Source of the DNA: Tachypleus tridentatus
Lineage: Eukaryota; Arthropoda; Merostomata; Xiphosura; Limulidae
Assembly: GCF_004210375.1 (NCBI RefSeq)
Contig: NC_134829.1
Coordinates: 32,461,394-32,525,393, forward strand
Direction of reading: 5' to 3'
Length of the DNA: 64,000 bases
Shown here: piece by piece, positions 48,801 to 52,664 of the stretch
Layout of the letters: each line of letters opens with the position of its first letter
Numbering within the stretch: position 1 is the first letter of the stretch
Translations under genes and position numbers: made by a program
The notes under the pieces: generated by a model
What the model was told of the DNA's origin: nothing
Database searches by the model: none
What the model saw: the letters and a program-made list of their open reading frames with translations, nothing else

Positions 48801-49460
48801 AATTCTTGGTAATTTGAATATATTAATATATGTGGTATAAATTTTAATGTATATTATTAATTATGCTTACTACTAAAGTAAGAGGTATTAAGATAAATAT
48901 TTCTCGATATTTCCAGTAAGAATTATTCTTACGTATGTAAGTGAGAAACTTTGTCTCCATTTTTCAGAGAACTTAACGTAACTGGTGCTAACAAACTTGG
49001 AAATAGGCCAACGTTAGAAGAGGTAGAAAAAACGTTTCGTAGTGCTAAATGGATAGCGAACGCTGGCGCTCTGGTTTTAACCCTAGTGTTGATTATCATC
49101 TGGCCTGCTGGAATGGTGGCTGCAAATGTTCTAAACCACTCATCTTTCCGCCACTGGGTCAGGATTTCACAAGCATGGGCTTTTCTGGCAGCTTTGTTCA
49201 TCATAATTATACCCCTGTATAACGAAATGATGACATTTAAAGAGCAGCGCCGTTTAAATGCTACCGTAGGTGATTCAATAGTTGAGCCGAGAAAAATACG
49301 CGAGGCTTCGGGAAATCTTGCGCCACCTGAAGGAAAAAACCTGAACAAAGGAGGGAGCCAACTAAGTCTTAAAGACATGGAAAACACTGAAAAGATAATA
49401 ATTACCATTCCGAATGAGGAAGAAAATGTCACTCCTAAGGTCCAGCCGTTTTTTTGGTAG
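6558..49460 (+). CDS. DUR3-like: DUR3-like urea symporter gene (12 exons, spliced)
   Basis: Spliced gene model joining 6558-6848, 13401-13523, 23167-23377, 23570-23782, 24906-25028, 25694-25900, 37471-37628, 41804-41934, 42327-42489, 44486-44696, 45170-45347 and 48968-49460. Together they are 2502 nt, an uninterrupted frame of 833 codons plus stop. Every intron is GT...AG and all phases agree. The protein is a sodium:solute symporter family (SSS, LeuT-fold) member of the DUR3 branch, which in fungi and plants imports urea at the plasma membrane using a cation gradient. Support comes from [45 protein letters not shown] and many hydrophobic helices. It is longer than the roughly 650-730 residues I expect for fungal or plant DUR3 because of a Cys-rich insert (about residues 443-510) and a hydrophilic C-terminal tail. 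Substrate in this animal is inferred from family only; polyamines or other small amides are alternatives. Confidence 0.92.
7261..7375. repeat. Degenerate 3-copy tandem repeat, about 40 bp unit
   Basis: Three diverged copies of a unit like taccagcagttccacaaggg followed by ttttagtgatt. Intron 1. Confidence 0.5.
7615..7900 (+). mobile_element. tRNA-derived SINE, family A
   Basis: Full-length copy: tRNA-like head with box A (tggccaggtgggttaaggcg) and box B (ggttcgaatcc), body catgctcgtcctttca... and cactattcgttg, and an aaac-repeat tail. Flanked by a target duplication (cttgtctaa before and after). The head resembles tRNA-Thr(CGU), by inference from the anticodon loop ctcgtaa. Intron 1. Confidence 0.93.
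7901..9112. other. Intron 1 segment without recognised feature
   Basis: AT-rich; a 78-codon frame at 8257-8493 has no recognisable motif. Confidence 0.5.
9113..9978. repeat. Minisatellite, 38 bp unit, about 23 copies
   Basis: Unit aaaagaatattatctgtgaa plus acttcagggaaattaaac. Copies vary between 35 and 38 bp through loss of aga or a g in the ggg run. Intron 1. Confidence 0.96.
9979..11356. other. Intron 1 segment without recognised feature
   Basis: AT-rich, many short A/T runs, a tatatatata stretch near 10794. No reading frame or repeat family recognised. Confidence 0.5.
11357..11634 (-). mobile_element. tRNA-derived SINE, family A (antisense)
   Basis: Reverse-oriented copy beginning with the tgtttgtttg tail complement and ending in the tRNA head complement. 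Probable target duplication cag(a/g)tttaat on both sides. Intron 1. Confidence 0.9.
11635..12774. other. Intron 1 segment without recognised feature
   Basis: No family recognised. The 63-codon minus-strand frame at 12103-12294 looks like noise. Confidence 0.5.
12775..13047 (+). mobile_element. Degenerate SINE, family A
   Basis: Diverged copy: ctgagggtcgcgagctcgaa, gttataatgtgacagtcaat and a caaaataaacaaacaaa tail are recognisable, but the head is mutated. An older insertion than its neighbours. Intron 1. Confidence 0.75.
13184..13308 (+). mobile_element. Short SINE, family B
   Basis: About 120 bp element with agtggtttagtggtaagtcc (box A-like), ttataacgctaaaaactgg, a box B-like cttcgatac, and the tail around cacaaatagccca. 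Lies 93 nt upstream of exon 2. Confidence 0.7.
13401..13523 (+). CDS. DUR3-like: DUR3-like exon 2
   Basis: Residues 98-138, phase 0 at both ends. Acceptor is ttttaaccag, donor gtaaca. Encodes the conserved start of the SSS core: [20 protein letters not shown] followed by [14 protein letters not shown], the most diagnostic DUR3 block. In the family this region forms the first, broken core helix that lines the substrate and ion sites. A SINE sits only 34 nt downstream of the exon end. Confidence 0.92.
13558..13833 (-). mobile_element. SINE family A, G+C-rich head subfamily (antisense)
   Basis: Full-length copy with a perfect 11 bp target duplication, gtgccatagaa, at 13547-13557 and 13834-13844. 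Its head differs from ordinary family A: box B is ggttcgcgccc and the first stem reads ggcctagcgcg, the same variant as the copy at 63729. Young insertion just inside intron 2. Confidence 0.93.
14114..14194 (+). mobile_element. SINE family B fragment
   Basis: 5'-truncated: ggattcgaggtttgattcc, agcgcagatcgcccattgca, tagctttgtac and an aaataaacaaat tail. Confidence 0.55.
14257..14893. repeat. Minisatellite, 41 bp unit, about 16 copies
   Basis: Unit ctaacacttgtcatagaaat plus caccttcactgttatatgtac. The last copies are shortened to about 31-34 bp (cccaacacttgaaatcacgt). Intron 2. Confidence 0.95.
14894..15580. other. Intron 2 segment without recognised feature
   Basis: Contains a small duplication of aactggaaatggcttaacat near 15298-15350. 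The 78-codon frame at 14927 has no family resemblance. Confidence 0.45.
15581..16782. repeat. Minisatellite, about 77 bp unit, about 16 copies
   Basis: Unit contains cagaaatccaggcattataa, ttatatacaacgcacggttg and gacagacgaattatagatat. Two length classes (77 and about 71 bp) differ by presence of ggaggaga-type sequence. Several minus-strand frames ([10 protein letters not shown] repeats) arise only from the repeat. Confidence 0.96.
16795..16930 (-). pseudogene. LINE reverse-transcriptase remnant (C-terminal part)
   Basis: The minus strand reads [20 protein letters not shown], which resembles the conserved F-KYLGV-x-D-x-x-L-W block after the RT domain of Jockey/CR1-type LINEs. Short and decayed; probably the same element as the fragment at 18251. 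Confidence 0.5.
17217..17352 (-). mobile_element. SINE family B (antisense)
   Basis: Good full-length copy: gcacaaagctacacataagg, ctgcccaccacgggtatcga, aacgttgtaagtccgcagac, ataccgctgagccactggggg. The head is tRNA-like (box B complement ggtatcgaaacc). Confidence 0.85.
17391..17666 (-). mobile_element. SINE family A (antisense)
   Basis: Full-length copy from the gttttgaatttcgcgcaaag tail to ggccatgctggacc. Inserted in the decayed LINE region of intron 2. Confidence 0.92.
17931..18212 (+). mobile_element. SINE family A
   Basis: Starts ggcccggtatggccaggtgg; box B gggttccaatccc; ends in attcaaaaactaaactaaac. With the copy at 17391 it forms an inverted pair about 260 bp apart. Confidence 0.92.
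18251..18472 (-). pseudogene. LINE reverse-transcriptase remnant
   Basis: A 73-codon minus-strand frame contains [20 protein letters not shown] followed by ILNK. This matches the finger motif IPKP-x-KDP-x-x-x-SYRPISLTS-x-x-x-K of non-LTR retrotransposon RTs. The key Arg of YRPISL is Gly here. The palm motif was not found, so the element is dead. Flanking DNA to about 19760 shows nothing more I recognise. Confidence 0.6.
18473..19761. other. Intron 2 segment, possible decayed LINE
   Basis: Unusually G-rich purine strand for this window, consistent with a reversed LINE upstream of the RT fragment, but no motif could be read. A short gtgtgtgtg run occurs near 18977. Confidence 0.35.
19762..21030 (-). 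mobile_element. Penelope-like element, 5'-truncated, with GIY-YIG domain
   Basis: The minus strand encodes the RT palm ([14 protein letters not shown]-like after a 7 nt deletion, then [13 protein letters not shown]). It continues through [18 protein letters not shown] and [10 protein letters not shown] to a C-terminal GIY-YIG nuclease block: [48 protein letters not shown] plus C-terminal GIY-YIG is diagnostic of Penelope-like elements. The catalytic YVDD is intact, but the N-terminal RT is missing (breakpoint about 21030) and the 7 nt loss shifts the frame. The 3' end (19762-19850) is LTR-like, with cgaacaacgtttcgacc. Shares near-identical sequence with the copy at 42716. Confidence 0.85.
21345..22256 (-). 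mobile_element. mariner-type transposon, internally deleted
   Basis: Terminal inverted repeats aggttgtccagaaacaaatg (left, 21347) and its near match at 22235-22254. The minus strand encodes the mariner N-terminal domain ([58 protein letters not shown]) as far as [20 protein letters not shown]. The DDD catalytic core is absent and a C-terminal remnant (FLDNLTQT) follows. Length about 0.9 kb against 1.3 kb for intact mariners. Cannot transpose itself. Confidence 0.85.
22257..22857. other. Intron 2 segment without recognised feature
   Basis: AT-rich intronic DNA; nothing recognised on either strand. Confidence 0.5.
22858..22968 (-). mobile_element. SINE family B (antisense)
   Basis: Contains aatcgcaaagctacacaagg, taccacgggtatcggaaccc, cagcgttgtaaatcagcata. 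The last 15 bp of the head are eroded. Lies 200 bp before exon 3. Confidence 0.8.
23167..23377 (+). CDS. DUR3-like: DUR3-like exon 3
   Basis: Residues 139-209 (last codon split, phase 1). The acceptor is a pyrimidine-rich tract ending tatccag; donor gtgagt. Encodes [20 protein letters not shown] and a second helix around [17 protein letters not shown]. The GISGPFWYA motif directly continues exon 2 in known DUR3 proteins, which supports splicing across the 9.6 kb intron 2. Confidence 0.93.
23570..23782 (+). CDS. DUR3-like: DUR3-like exon 4
   Basis: Residues 209-280, phase 1 at both ends. Intron 3 is only 192 nt. Encodes [20 protein letters not shown], then [20 protein letters not shown] and a long helix. 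The GG-x-AT-x-x-x-D/Y-like block is shared by SSS transporters and precedes a core helix. Donor gtaagt. Confidence 0.92.
23783..24905. other. Intron 4, no recognised feature
   Basis: AT-rich intron of 1123 nt with no repeat family or reading frame I recognise. Confidence 0.55.
24906..25028 (+). CDS. DUR3-like: DUR3-like exon 5
   Basis: Residues 280-321, phase 1 at both ends, acceptor ttgtaatag, donor gtaaag. Encodes a polar loop ([20 protein letters not shown]) with an NRS glycosylation sequon, followed by [19 protein letters not shown], which enters the next membrane segment as in other DUR3 proteins. Confidence 0.88.
25121..25396 (+). mobile_element. SINE family A in intron 5
   Basis: Complete copy with a perfect 11 bp target duplication attactatata (25110-25120 and 25397-25407). 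Box B gggtttgaatccc. Makes up 40 percent of the 665 nt intron 5. Confidence 0.95.
25694..25900 (+). CDS. DUR3-like: DUR3-like exon 6
   Basis: Residues 321-390, phase 1 at both ends, acceptor ttattttag, donor gtatgc. Encodes [20 protein letters not shown], a hallmark segment ([13 protein letters not shown]) of DUR3, and helix [20 protein letters not shown]. The exon ends in a loop ([11 protein letters not shown]) that joins to LVPP in exon 7, across the 11.6 kb intron 6. Confidence 0.93.
26129..26243 (-). mobile_element. Decayed SINE family B (antisense)
   Basis: Alignment is visible only in outline: tttgttgttattcacaaaag, catagcgatcgagttacaaa, gcttagcactgagttactga. Confidence 0.4.
27331..27561 (-). 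CDS. Unrecognised 76-codon reading frame
   Basis: Reads [20 protein letters not shown], then charged, helix-like sequence ([32 protein letters not shown]). Its composition is more protein-like than the other intronic frames. I do not recognise it. It may be a fragment of a transposon protein or chance. Confidence 0.2.
   Translation of the reverse strand: MLKKNIVRINLVGECHKFNTNEHSVNFKTKVLGYLKSLYEINENVISWRLVRDKLRNTTNTKITGGNCPREIGNNM
27670..27795 (+). mobile_element. SINE family B
   Basis: Good copy: gcccccgagtggttcagcgg, tatgtctgcgaacttacaac, gggtttcaatacccgtggtg, gggcagagcacagatag, gtgtagctttgtgtttaatt. Confidence 0.87.
27796..29810. other. Intron 6 segment, mostly unrecognised
   Basis: Includes a direct duplication of ataagttgtttataatacac at about 29021-29077 and a short Cys-rich frame at 29102-29206 (see findings). 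Otherwise AT-rich DNA without a recognised family. Confidence 0.4.
29811..30056 (+). mobile_element. SINE family A with internal deletion
   Basis: Starts gggactgccatggccaggtg; box B gggttcgattccc. Lacks the gccttccctctagtcttaca segment between gactagct and aaattaggg, so it is about 30 bp short. Confidence 0.88.
30212..30341 (-). mobile_element. SINE family B (antisense)
   Basis: gttattaagcataaagccac, gggctatctgtgttctgcct, accgctgtgtcactgagggg. Moderately diverged. Confidence 0.8.
30491..30768 (+). mobile_element. SINE family A
   Basis: Full-length: gcccggcatggcaaaaaggg, body gctcgccctttcagccgtgg, tail attcaaaacaaaacaaaaac. Inserted next to a poly-T stretch. Confidence 0.93.
30965..31091 (-). 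mobile_element. SINE family C (antisense)
   Basis: Third tRNA-like short element: the minus strand reads cccctgctggtgcagcggta, agtctaaagatttacaacgc, taaaatcaggagttctgaat, ending near gtctttgttataataaaaac. It differs from family B in head and tail (ctttgctataagaaaacac type). Ends at the start of the 61 bp array. Confidence 0.7.
31096..35666. repeat. Large minisatellite, 61 bp unit, about 75 copies
   Basis: Unit aaggagagaagctagtcagt, agctctaacttctaaaagaa, ctttatattgctctctgaacc. Variant positions (aagctagt/aggttagt, agctct/acatct, aaaga/aaata/aaaaa, attgct/attgtt) define recurrent blocks. A 9-unit block near 32400 recurs 550 bp later, and a block marked by gtcactagctctatcttc recurs at 33430, 34220 and 34583. 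Single units with a 5 nt loss (tttatgctct) recur within those blocks. Intron 6. Confidence 0.97.
35667..37470. other. Last part of intron 6
   Basis: Contains a possible decayed family B SINE (about 35850-35955, plus strand), the clearer copy at 36031, and otherwise nothing recognised. Confidence 0.4.
36031..36138 (-). mobile_element. Decayed SINE family B (antisense)
   Basis: gtttaaagttacgcacgaaa, gggctatctgttctttgccc, agcattgtaatccgcagacg, ttgtgtcactgg. About 20 bp missing internally. Confidence 0.65.
37471..37628 (+). CDS. DUR3-like: DUR3-like exon 7
   Basis: Residues 390-442, phase 1 in and phase 0 out, acceptor tcaattcgtag. Encodes [20 protein letters not shown] and [19 protein letters not shown]. 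In SSS transporters the Ser/Thr-rich helix here contributes to cation coordination. The donor (aaag|gtaata) lies in the first of three tandem 37 bp copies, so two duplicate donor-like sites follow at 37666 and 37703. Confidence 0.93.
37625..37735. repeat. 37 bp triplication over the exon 7 donor
   Basis: Three tandem copies of a unit beginning aaaggtaatattcacttac and ending cagtacttagagat. The first copy starts in the last codon of exon 7, so the splice donor aaag|gtaata is present three times (37629, 37666, 37703). Confidence 0.9.
37967..38239 (+). mobile_element. SINE family A
   Basis: ggctcggcatggcctggtgg head, box B atttcgaatcccc, tail gcgaaattcaaaacaaatcc. Intron 7. Confidence 0.92.
38240..39380. 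other. Intron 7 segment without recognised feature
   Basis: AT-rich; no reading frame or repeat family recognised. Confidence 0.45.
39460..39645 (+). pseudogene. LINE remnant (pre-RT region)
   Basis: The plus strand, with stops, reads fragments such as [12 protein letters not shown] and [20 protein letters not shown]. They resemble the segment just before the RT domain of CR1/Jockey-like LINEs (F-x-x-Y-x-x-K...G-x-G-P-L-K-D). Decayed, and continuing directly into the 41 bp array. Confidence 0.5.
39603..39978. repeat. Minisatellite, 41 bp unit, 9 copies
   Basis: Unit aatgttaggataggaggagg plus acctttcaaggatcatacagg, with an acagg/acatg and gga/ggg polymorphism. The founder copy is the LINE-like sequence at 39603. 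Confidence 0.95.
40173..40360. repeat. AT-rich short tandem repeat
   Basis: Repeats of atactgaatactgaatgtta with caatatatatgtatat. It grades into looser repeats of the same theme (actgaaaacacacatgaatgt) to about 41740. Confidence 0.85.
40361..40912. repeat. Degenerate repeats, gaatgttacggtatac theme
   Basis: Loose, diverged copies of a 30-40 bp motif with gaatgtta, cagtata and actgaagacaca. The 119-codon plus frame at 40328 results from this repetition. Confidence 0.65.
40913..41228. repeat. 60 bp tandem repeat, 5 copies, frame-preserving
   Basis: Unit gaagacacaaatgaatgtct, tagtgatagtattaaacact, catgtgcatgttatggtact. Because 60 is a multiple of three, two plus frames stay open (20-residue repeats such as [20 protein letters not shown]). 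No start context, splice context or family supports coding. Confidence 0.95.
41229..41800. repeat. Decayed continuation of the gaagacaca repeat
   Basis: Scattered attgaagacacac, tactgaagacacac and gaatgtta motifs with AT microsatellites. Ends at the acceptor of exon 8. Confidence 0.5.
41804..41934 (+). CDS. DUR3-like: DUR3-like exon 8 (cysteine-rich insert)
   Basis: Residues 443-486, phase 0 in, phase 2 out, acceptor atatttccag, donor gtgagt. Hydrophilic, with [10 protein letters not shown], then [17 protein letters not shown]: three close cysteine pairs (C-x2-C, C-x-C, C-x2-C). This is where fungal and plant DUR3 has only a short loop. The spacing suggests a small metal-binding or disulfide-stabilised module; function is unknown. 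Confidence 0.88.
42327..42489 (+). CDS. DUR3-like: DUR3-like exon 9
   Basis: Residues 486-540, phase 2 in, phase 0 out, acceptor gatttatag. Continues the insert (basic [20 protein letters not shown], adding a C-x2-H) and then a helix, [22 protein letters not shown] chose the donor gtaggt at 42490 because it gives phase 0 and joins NVTG to ISLGWLYLF in exon 10. A second gt at 42494 would put exon 10 in the wrong phase. Confidence 0.88.
42716..44151 (+). mobile_element. Penelope-like element, 3'-truncated, decayed
   Basis: Begins with an LTR-like stretch (cagtgatgacgagaaaatcc, acttgtagagaaatatata) also found at 58363-58401. Plus-strand pieces read [20 protein letters not shown], then [20 protein letters not shown] (RT finger), [18 protein letters not shown] and YWYRYV. 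The catalytic YVDD has become YVNY (43931-43942), and stops or frameshifts separate the pieces. It lacks the GIY-YIG part: identity with the 19762 copy stops after ccttgggac. Lies in intron 9, sense to the gene. Confidence 0.85.
44486..44696 (+). CDS. DUR3-like: DUR3-like exon 10
   Basis: Residues 541-611, phase 0 in, phase 1 out, acceptor tttatttcag, donor gtaggg. Encodes [20 protein letters not shown] and [24 protein letters not shown]-x-YLFMG with GSAV-x-P is a strong DUR3 signature. Confidence 0.93.
44764..44874 (-). mobile_element. Decayed SINE family B (antisense)
   Basis: tgagcacaaacactacacaa, gtgcctgcacgggtatcaaa, ttaacattaaaagtcaatag. The head is lost. Intron 10. Confidence 0.6.
45170..45347 (+). 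CDS. DUR3-like: DUR3-like exon 11
   Basis: Residues 611-670, phase 1 in, phase 2 out, acceptor tctaacacag, donor gtataa. Encodes [20 protein letters not shown] (one helix) and a cytoplasmic-looking loop ending [15 protein letters not shown]. The DPENPLYPW-like block is typical of the loop before the final helices in DUR3. Confidence 0.92.
45603..46039. mobile_element. hAT-type MITE
   Basis: Left end cagggagtcagcaacc, right end the complement of caggggtcgtcaacc, with approximate 8 bp flanks ttttaaaa and ttttagaa (7 of 8). These ends and the 8 bp duplication are typical of hAT superfamily elements; no transposase inside. A family C SINE has inserted at 45822-45922. Intron 11. Confidence 0.75.
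45822..45922 (-). mobile_element. SINE family C inside the MITE (antisense)
   Basis: cttatagcaaagccacatcg, ggctatctgctgagcccacc, gagggtaatcgagcccctga. About 20 bp of the head is missing, next to a g run. Confidence 0.8.
46190..46334 (+). CDS. Candidate alternative terminal exon of DUR3-like gene
   Basis: An acceptor-like tract (tttcatctaacag) is followed by a frame that accepts the phase-2 end of exon 11. It would add an Arg plus [20 protein letters not shown] and 27 more residues before TAA at 46332. An AATAAA signal occurs at 46701. Use of this exon would delete the last membrane helices and the tail encoded by exon 12. It resembles no family I know and is not needed for a good DUR3 alignment, so it may be chance. 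Confidence 0.25.
46335..47236. other. Intron 11 segment without recognised feature
   Basis: AT-rich. Includes an AATAAA at 46701 and an A/T palindromic stretch near 47107-47150. Confidence 0.4.
47237..47512 (+). mobile_element. SINE family A
   Basis: gcccggcatggccagatggg, box B gggttcgaatccc, tail gcgaaattctagacaaacta. Intron 11. Confidence 0.93.
47714..47985 (-). mobile_element. SINE family A (antisense)
   Basis: gttttgaatttcgcgcaaag to cacctggccatttc. Forms an inverted pair with the copy at 47237, 200 bp apart. Confidence 0.92.
47986..48967. other. Last part of intron 11
   Basis: No recognised repeat. The 101-codon minus frame at 48171-48476 shows no family motif. Confidence 0.45.
48968..49460 (+). 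CDS. DUR3-like: DUR3-like exon 12 (stop exon)
   Basis: Residues 670-833 plus TAG, acceptor atttttcag at 48967. The reading is [20 protein letters not shown], then two membrane helices ([20 protein letters not shown] and [17 protein letters not shown]). A charged 80-residue tail rich in E, K and N follows, ending VQPFFW. The two final helices match the DUR3 C-terminus; the tail is expected to be cytoplasmic and is longer than in fungal proteins. The long opposite-strand reading frame here is a shadow. Confidence 0.92.
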
Positions 49461-50189
49461 AAGATTCCAAAGAAAATGACTTGAATAAGACTTTGAAATA
49501 AGTTACTTCTTAGTAGTCGTAAACTAGATAATACACCTTAGTATGAAAAAACAATAACAAACAAAAAACACGTAGTTGCACGAGACTCAAAGACATTCCA
49601 TATTTTACATAATGTGTGATTCGTGGAATATTTATTGAAACATGTGTTCTGGATAATATGTTCCCATTAATTTGTTTTCTATGTATTACTGATTTGTTAA
49701 TGAAGTCATCTTCGTTAGGTCAATCAATAAGGTCTTGTTAGAATCCTCAACATGATAAAGTTTCTCGAAAGTTTAACATATTAAAATAGTAACAGTAATT
49801 TATTTTAGAACATCGTAAACAACAACTTTTTTTCAACAACTCCGATGTTTTTTTCTCTTAGGAAAAAAGTAAAATAGTCGTTATATGTTCACGTGGTGAA
49901 ATTTCAACAAAATTTCTAATACAAGTGTGTTAGGCAGTTTATATTTTGGAAATCATTAACTCACTGACGAAGGGTTTTGTCAGAGATAGTATGGAACGGT
50001 TATGTTTGAATGAGTGAACTGTTTGTTGATATTAACTTGTTTATTCGACAATGTGACCCAAAAAAAGCTGATTAAATATGTATAGGTTTAACTTTGATTG
50101 CTACAATACAGCATAATCACCAACTTAGAAAGATTAAATCAAATTTTGGAAATAACTACAGTAAGTATTTTGGAAAATAAGTGGCATGT
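49461..50189 (+). other. Probable 3' UTR and downstream flank
   Basis: AT-rich sequence after the DUR3-like stop codon; nothing else recognised. Confidence 0.4.
49780..49785 (+). terminator. Possible poly(A) signal (ATTAAA) for the DUR3-like gene
   Basis: No AATAAA occurs in the first 800 nt after the stop codon outside a SINE. The first common variant, ATTAAA, is 320 nt downstream of the stop. Weak evidence; the true 3' end needs transcript data. Confidence 0.25.
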
Positions 50190-50310
50190 GTTTGTGTGTT
50201 TTTCTTATAGCAAAGCCACATCGGGTTATCTTCTGAGCCCACCGAGGGGAATCGAACCCCTAATTTTAGCGTTGTAAATCGATAAACTTACCGCTGTACT
50301 AACGTGGGGT
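50190..50310 (-). mobile_element. SINE family C (antisense)
   Basis: cttatagcaaagccacatcg, ggttatcttctgagcccacc, gaggggaatcgaacccctaa, ttaccgctgtactaacgtgg. Nearly complete. Confidence 0.88.
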
Positions 50311-50409
50311 AAAATAAAGAGGGGATAAACTAGTGTTACAAATAAACGTTGGATCACAGAATTATAATTTTTATTTGTGACTTAGAATCAAATGTCTGGT
50401 ACATACAAA

Positions 50410-50534
50410 TAAGCCCCTCGCTAGTACAGCGGTAAGTCTACGGTTTTAAAACACTGAAATTGGGAGTTCGATTCCCATCGGTGGGCTTAGCAGATAGCCT
50501 GATGCGGCTTTGCAATAAGAAAAAACACCCACAC
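50410..50534 (+). mobile_element. SINE family C
   Basis: taagcccctcgctagtacag, cggtaagtctacgg, gggagttcgattcccatcgg, tgggcttagcagatagcctg, gcaataagaaaaaacaccc. Faces the copy at 50190 across 100 bp. Confidence 0.88.
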
Positions 50535-50929
50535 ATGTACAAATAAAATACATGGAAAATAGAATAAGAGTAGAAAACAGAATTGTTATAAGTAAAATGC
50601 ATTCAAAATAAAACAATTTAATGATACACAAAAATACACCATTTATAATCGATGAGTACATTTTTAACTTTGCCTTCTTAAATTCATGATATAGTTATAA
50701 TCTAAGTGAGATTTTGACATTATACTATTAATTCCGTCATAATCTGTAAAGTTGTCACCATTGTCGAGCAGTTTATTATGTTCTTTTGTGTAATTTATTA
50801 TCCTCTCTAAACTCTCAGACTAATCTCTGAAGATGTAACATTATATACAAACTCTGTTTGGTGAAAACCTAGGAATCGTCAATAAGAAATTAATCAGAAA
50901 TGTATTTGGAAACAACAAATATAACTTAC

Positions 50930-51184
50930 TTGGTTCTCTAACGGCACTAACTGAGAGTCGCGGGTTCGAATCCTGGTTACATCAAACATGCTCGCCCTTT
51001 CAGCCGTTGGGGCGTTATAATGTGACGGTCAATCCCACTATTCGTTGGTAAAACAGTAGCCCAAGAGTTGGAGGTGGGCGGTGATGACTAGCTGCCTTCC
51101 CTCTAGTCTTACACTGCTAAATTAGGGACAGTTAGTGCAGATAGCTCTCGAGTAGCTTTGTGCGAAATTCAAAAACAAACAAAC
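50930..51184 (+). mobile_element. SINE family A, damaged head
   Basis: The first 25 bp of the tRNA head are replaced or mutated (tggttctctaacggcactaa). From gagtcgcgggttcgaatcct onwards it is a good copy ending in aaaaacaaacaaac. Confidence 0.9.
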
Positions 51185-52664
51185 ATTGCTAAGAAGATTA
51201 ATTTTCATATAGAATATTACTTCTTCCAGTTTCACCTAAATAATATTTTTCATATGTTATTAGTAAGCACTAACTTATCGGATGTTCAAAGAACCTTGGA
51301 TATTGGTTCTAAAGTGTGAATTGCAGTTTGTTTTTCATTTCTTTCCTCGTGGTTTATTGTTTACTTTTGTTAATAACATGGTTTCAATATCCATTTTTGT
51401 TTTATTAAGCTACAAGTTCAGTTTTTGTCATTCTTATGATTTAAGAATTTCTTTTCACTTTTTTTTTATTTCATATAAACTGGAATTTATCTCCTAGTGT
51501 TGGCTTGGGTGCTGACAAAGAAATGTATACATATAATGACTAATTATACTGATTGGATGGTAACATAAACCATCTATCTCTCTATATATATAAATAGATG
51601 TGTGTGTGTCAATCTATCTATCTAGCTATCTATATATATATATATATATATATATCATGTTTATTTGAGTTGATTGAATGGTGAGAGAAAGCGCGAAAAT
51701 ATATACAATGTCTTCTTTTGTTGGGTTTGTATTAAACACAGTAATGCAATGTCCTTGTTCATGTTTTAAGAGGGAAATTACCCTATTTTGTTCTATATCC
51801 TACGTAAAACGTACAAAAAATAGTTTTTTGGGTTTTTTTTTCAAAAAACGTGAAATGTCACCAATTTATCTTCCCGACTATTTGTACTTGTAGATATCTT
51901 GAATGACGTTTTTTGCTATCGCCCTTTATCTATTATGATAATCTTTAAAACATCTATTATCATGTCGCTTGTTTATAAGATAGTTATAAACGTATTGAAA
52001 TATAATCAATTTAACAATTTAACTTGCTTTCAAATAAAGTATAATTATATGAATCTGTATATTTACCAGTTACCAAGCGGGAAGAAAATAGTATTACAGA
52101 AAAGCACAACAGTGACATCTAGACGAAATCGATGCTACCGTTAGTTTTTATTACATCAGTTAATATATTTAGAAACAGGAAATAAAAGAATTCGTCTCAT
52201 GATATTCTTATCGTCCAACATATTTTTATATGGTTAACAATTTCTAAAAGAGAGAATAATTCCATAATATTACTTGAAGTTTAAGCCTAACATAATAAAG
52301 AATTACAAATCTCAAACAGATAGTATGTATTTAGGAAGTATCTATTGCTTTCTGTGAAAACAAATAAAACACCAGATTAAAATCTATTGATCAAAAGCTT
52401 GGATTTACATCAAAATTCAGAACGTAGTGACATCTTGTTTTGGATAATAAAGTAGAAAATAATAATTAAAAATTAAAACCAAACTCAACTTACAGAATAT
52501 CATATTTGTGTAAGATATAACTTAACTAAAATTTATGTGGGCTAGACAAACGCTAAACTTAGTATCTGTGTTTACTTGTACTATATGTTCATGAATATTT
52601 TTGATATAAAACAAAAAACATTAATATATATATAAAATAGATGCAATCACTTTTAGTTATAATA
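51185..52664. other. Intergenic DNA with microsatellite
   Basis: A compound microsatellite (atct repeats then a 24 bp ta run) occupies about 51570-51656. The rest is AT-rich with no recognised feature. Confidence 0.55.

Noticed and set aside
48929-49432. 167-codon minus-strand reading frame
   Set aside because: Exact shadow of DUR3-like exon 12, whose plus-strand frame matches a known family and is correctly spliced.
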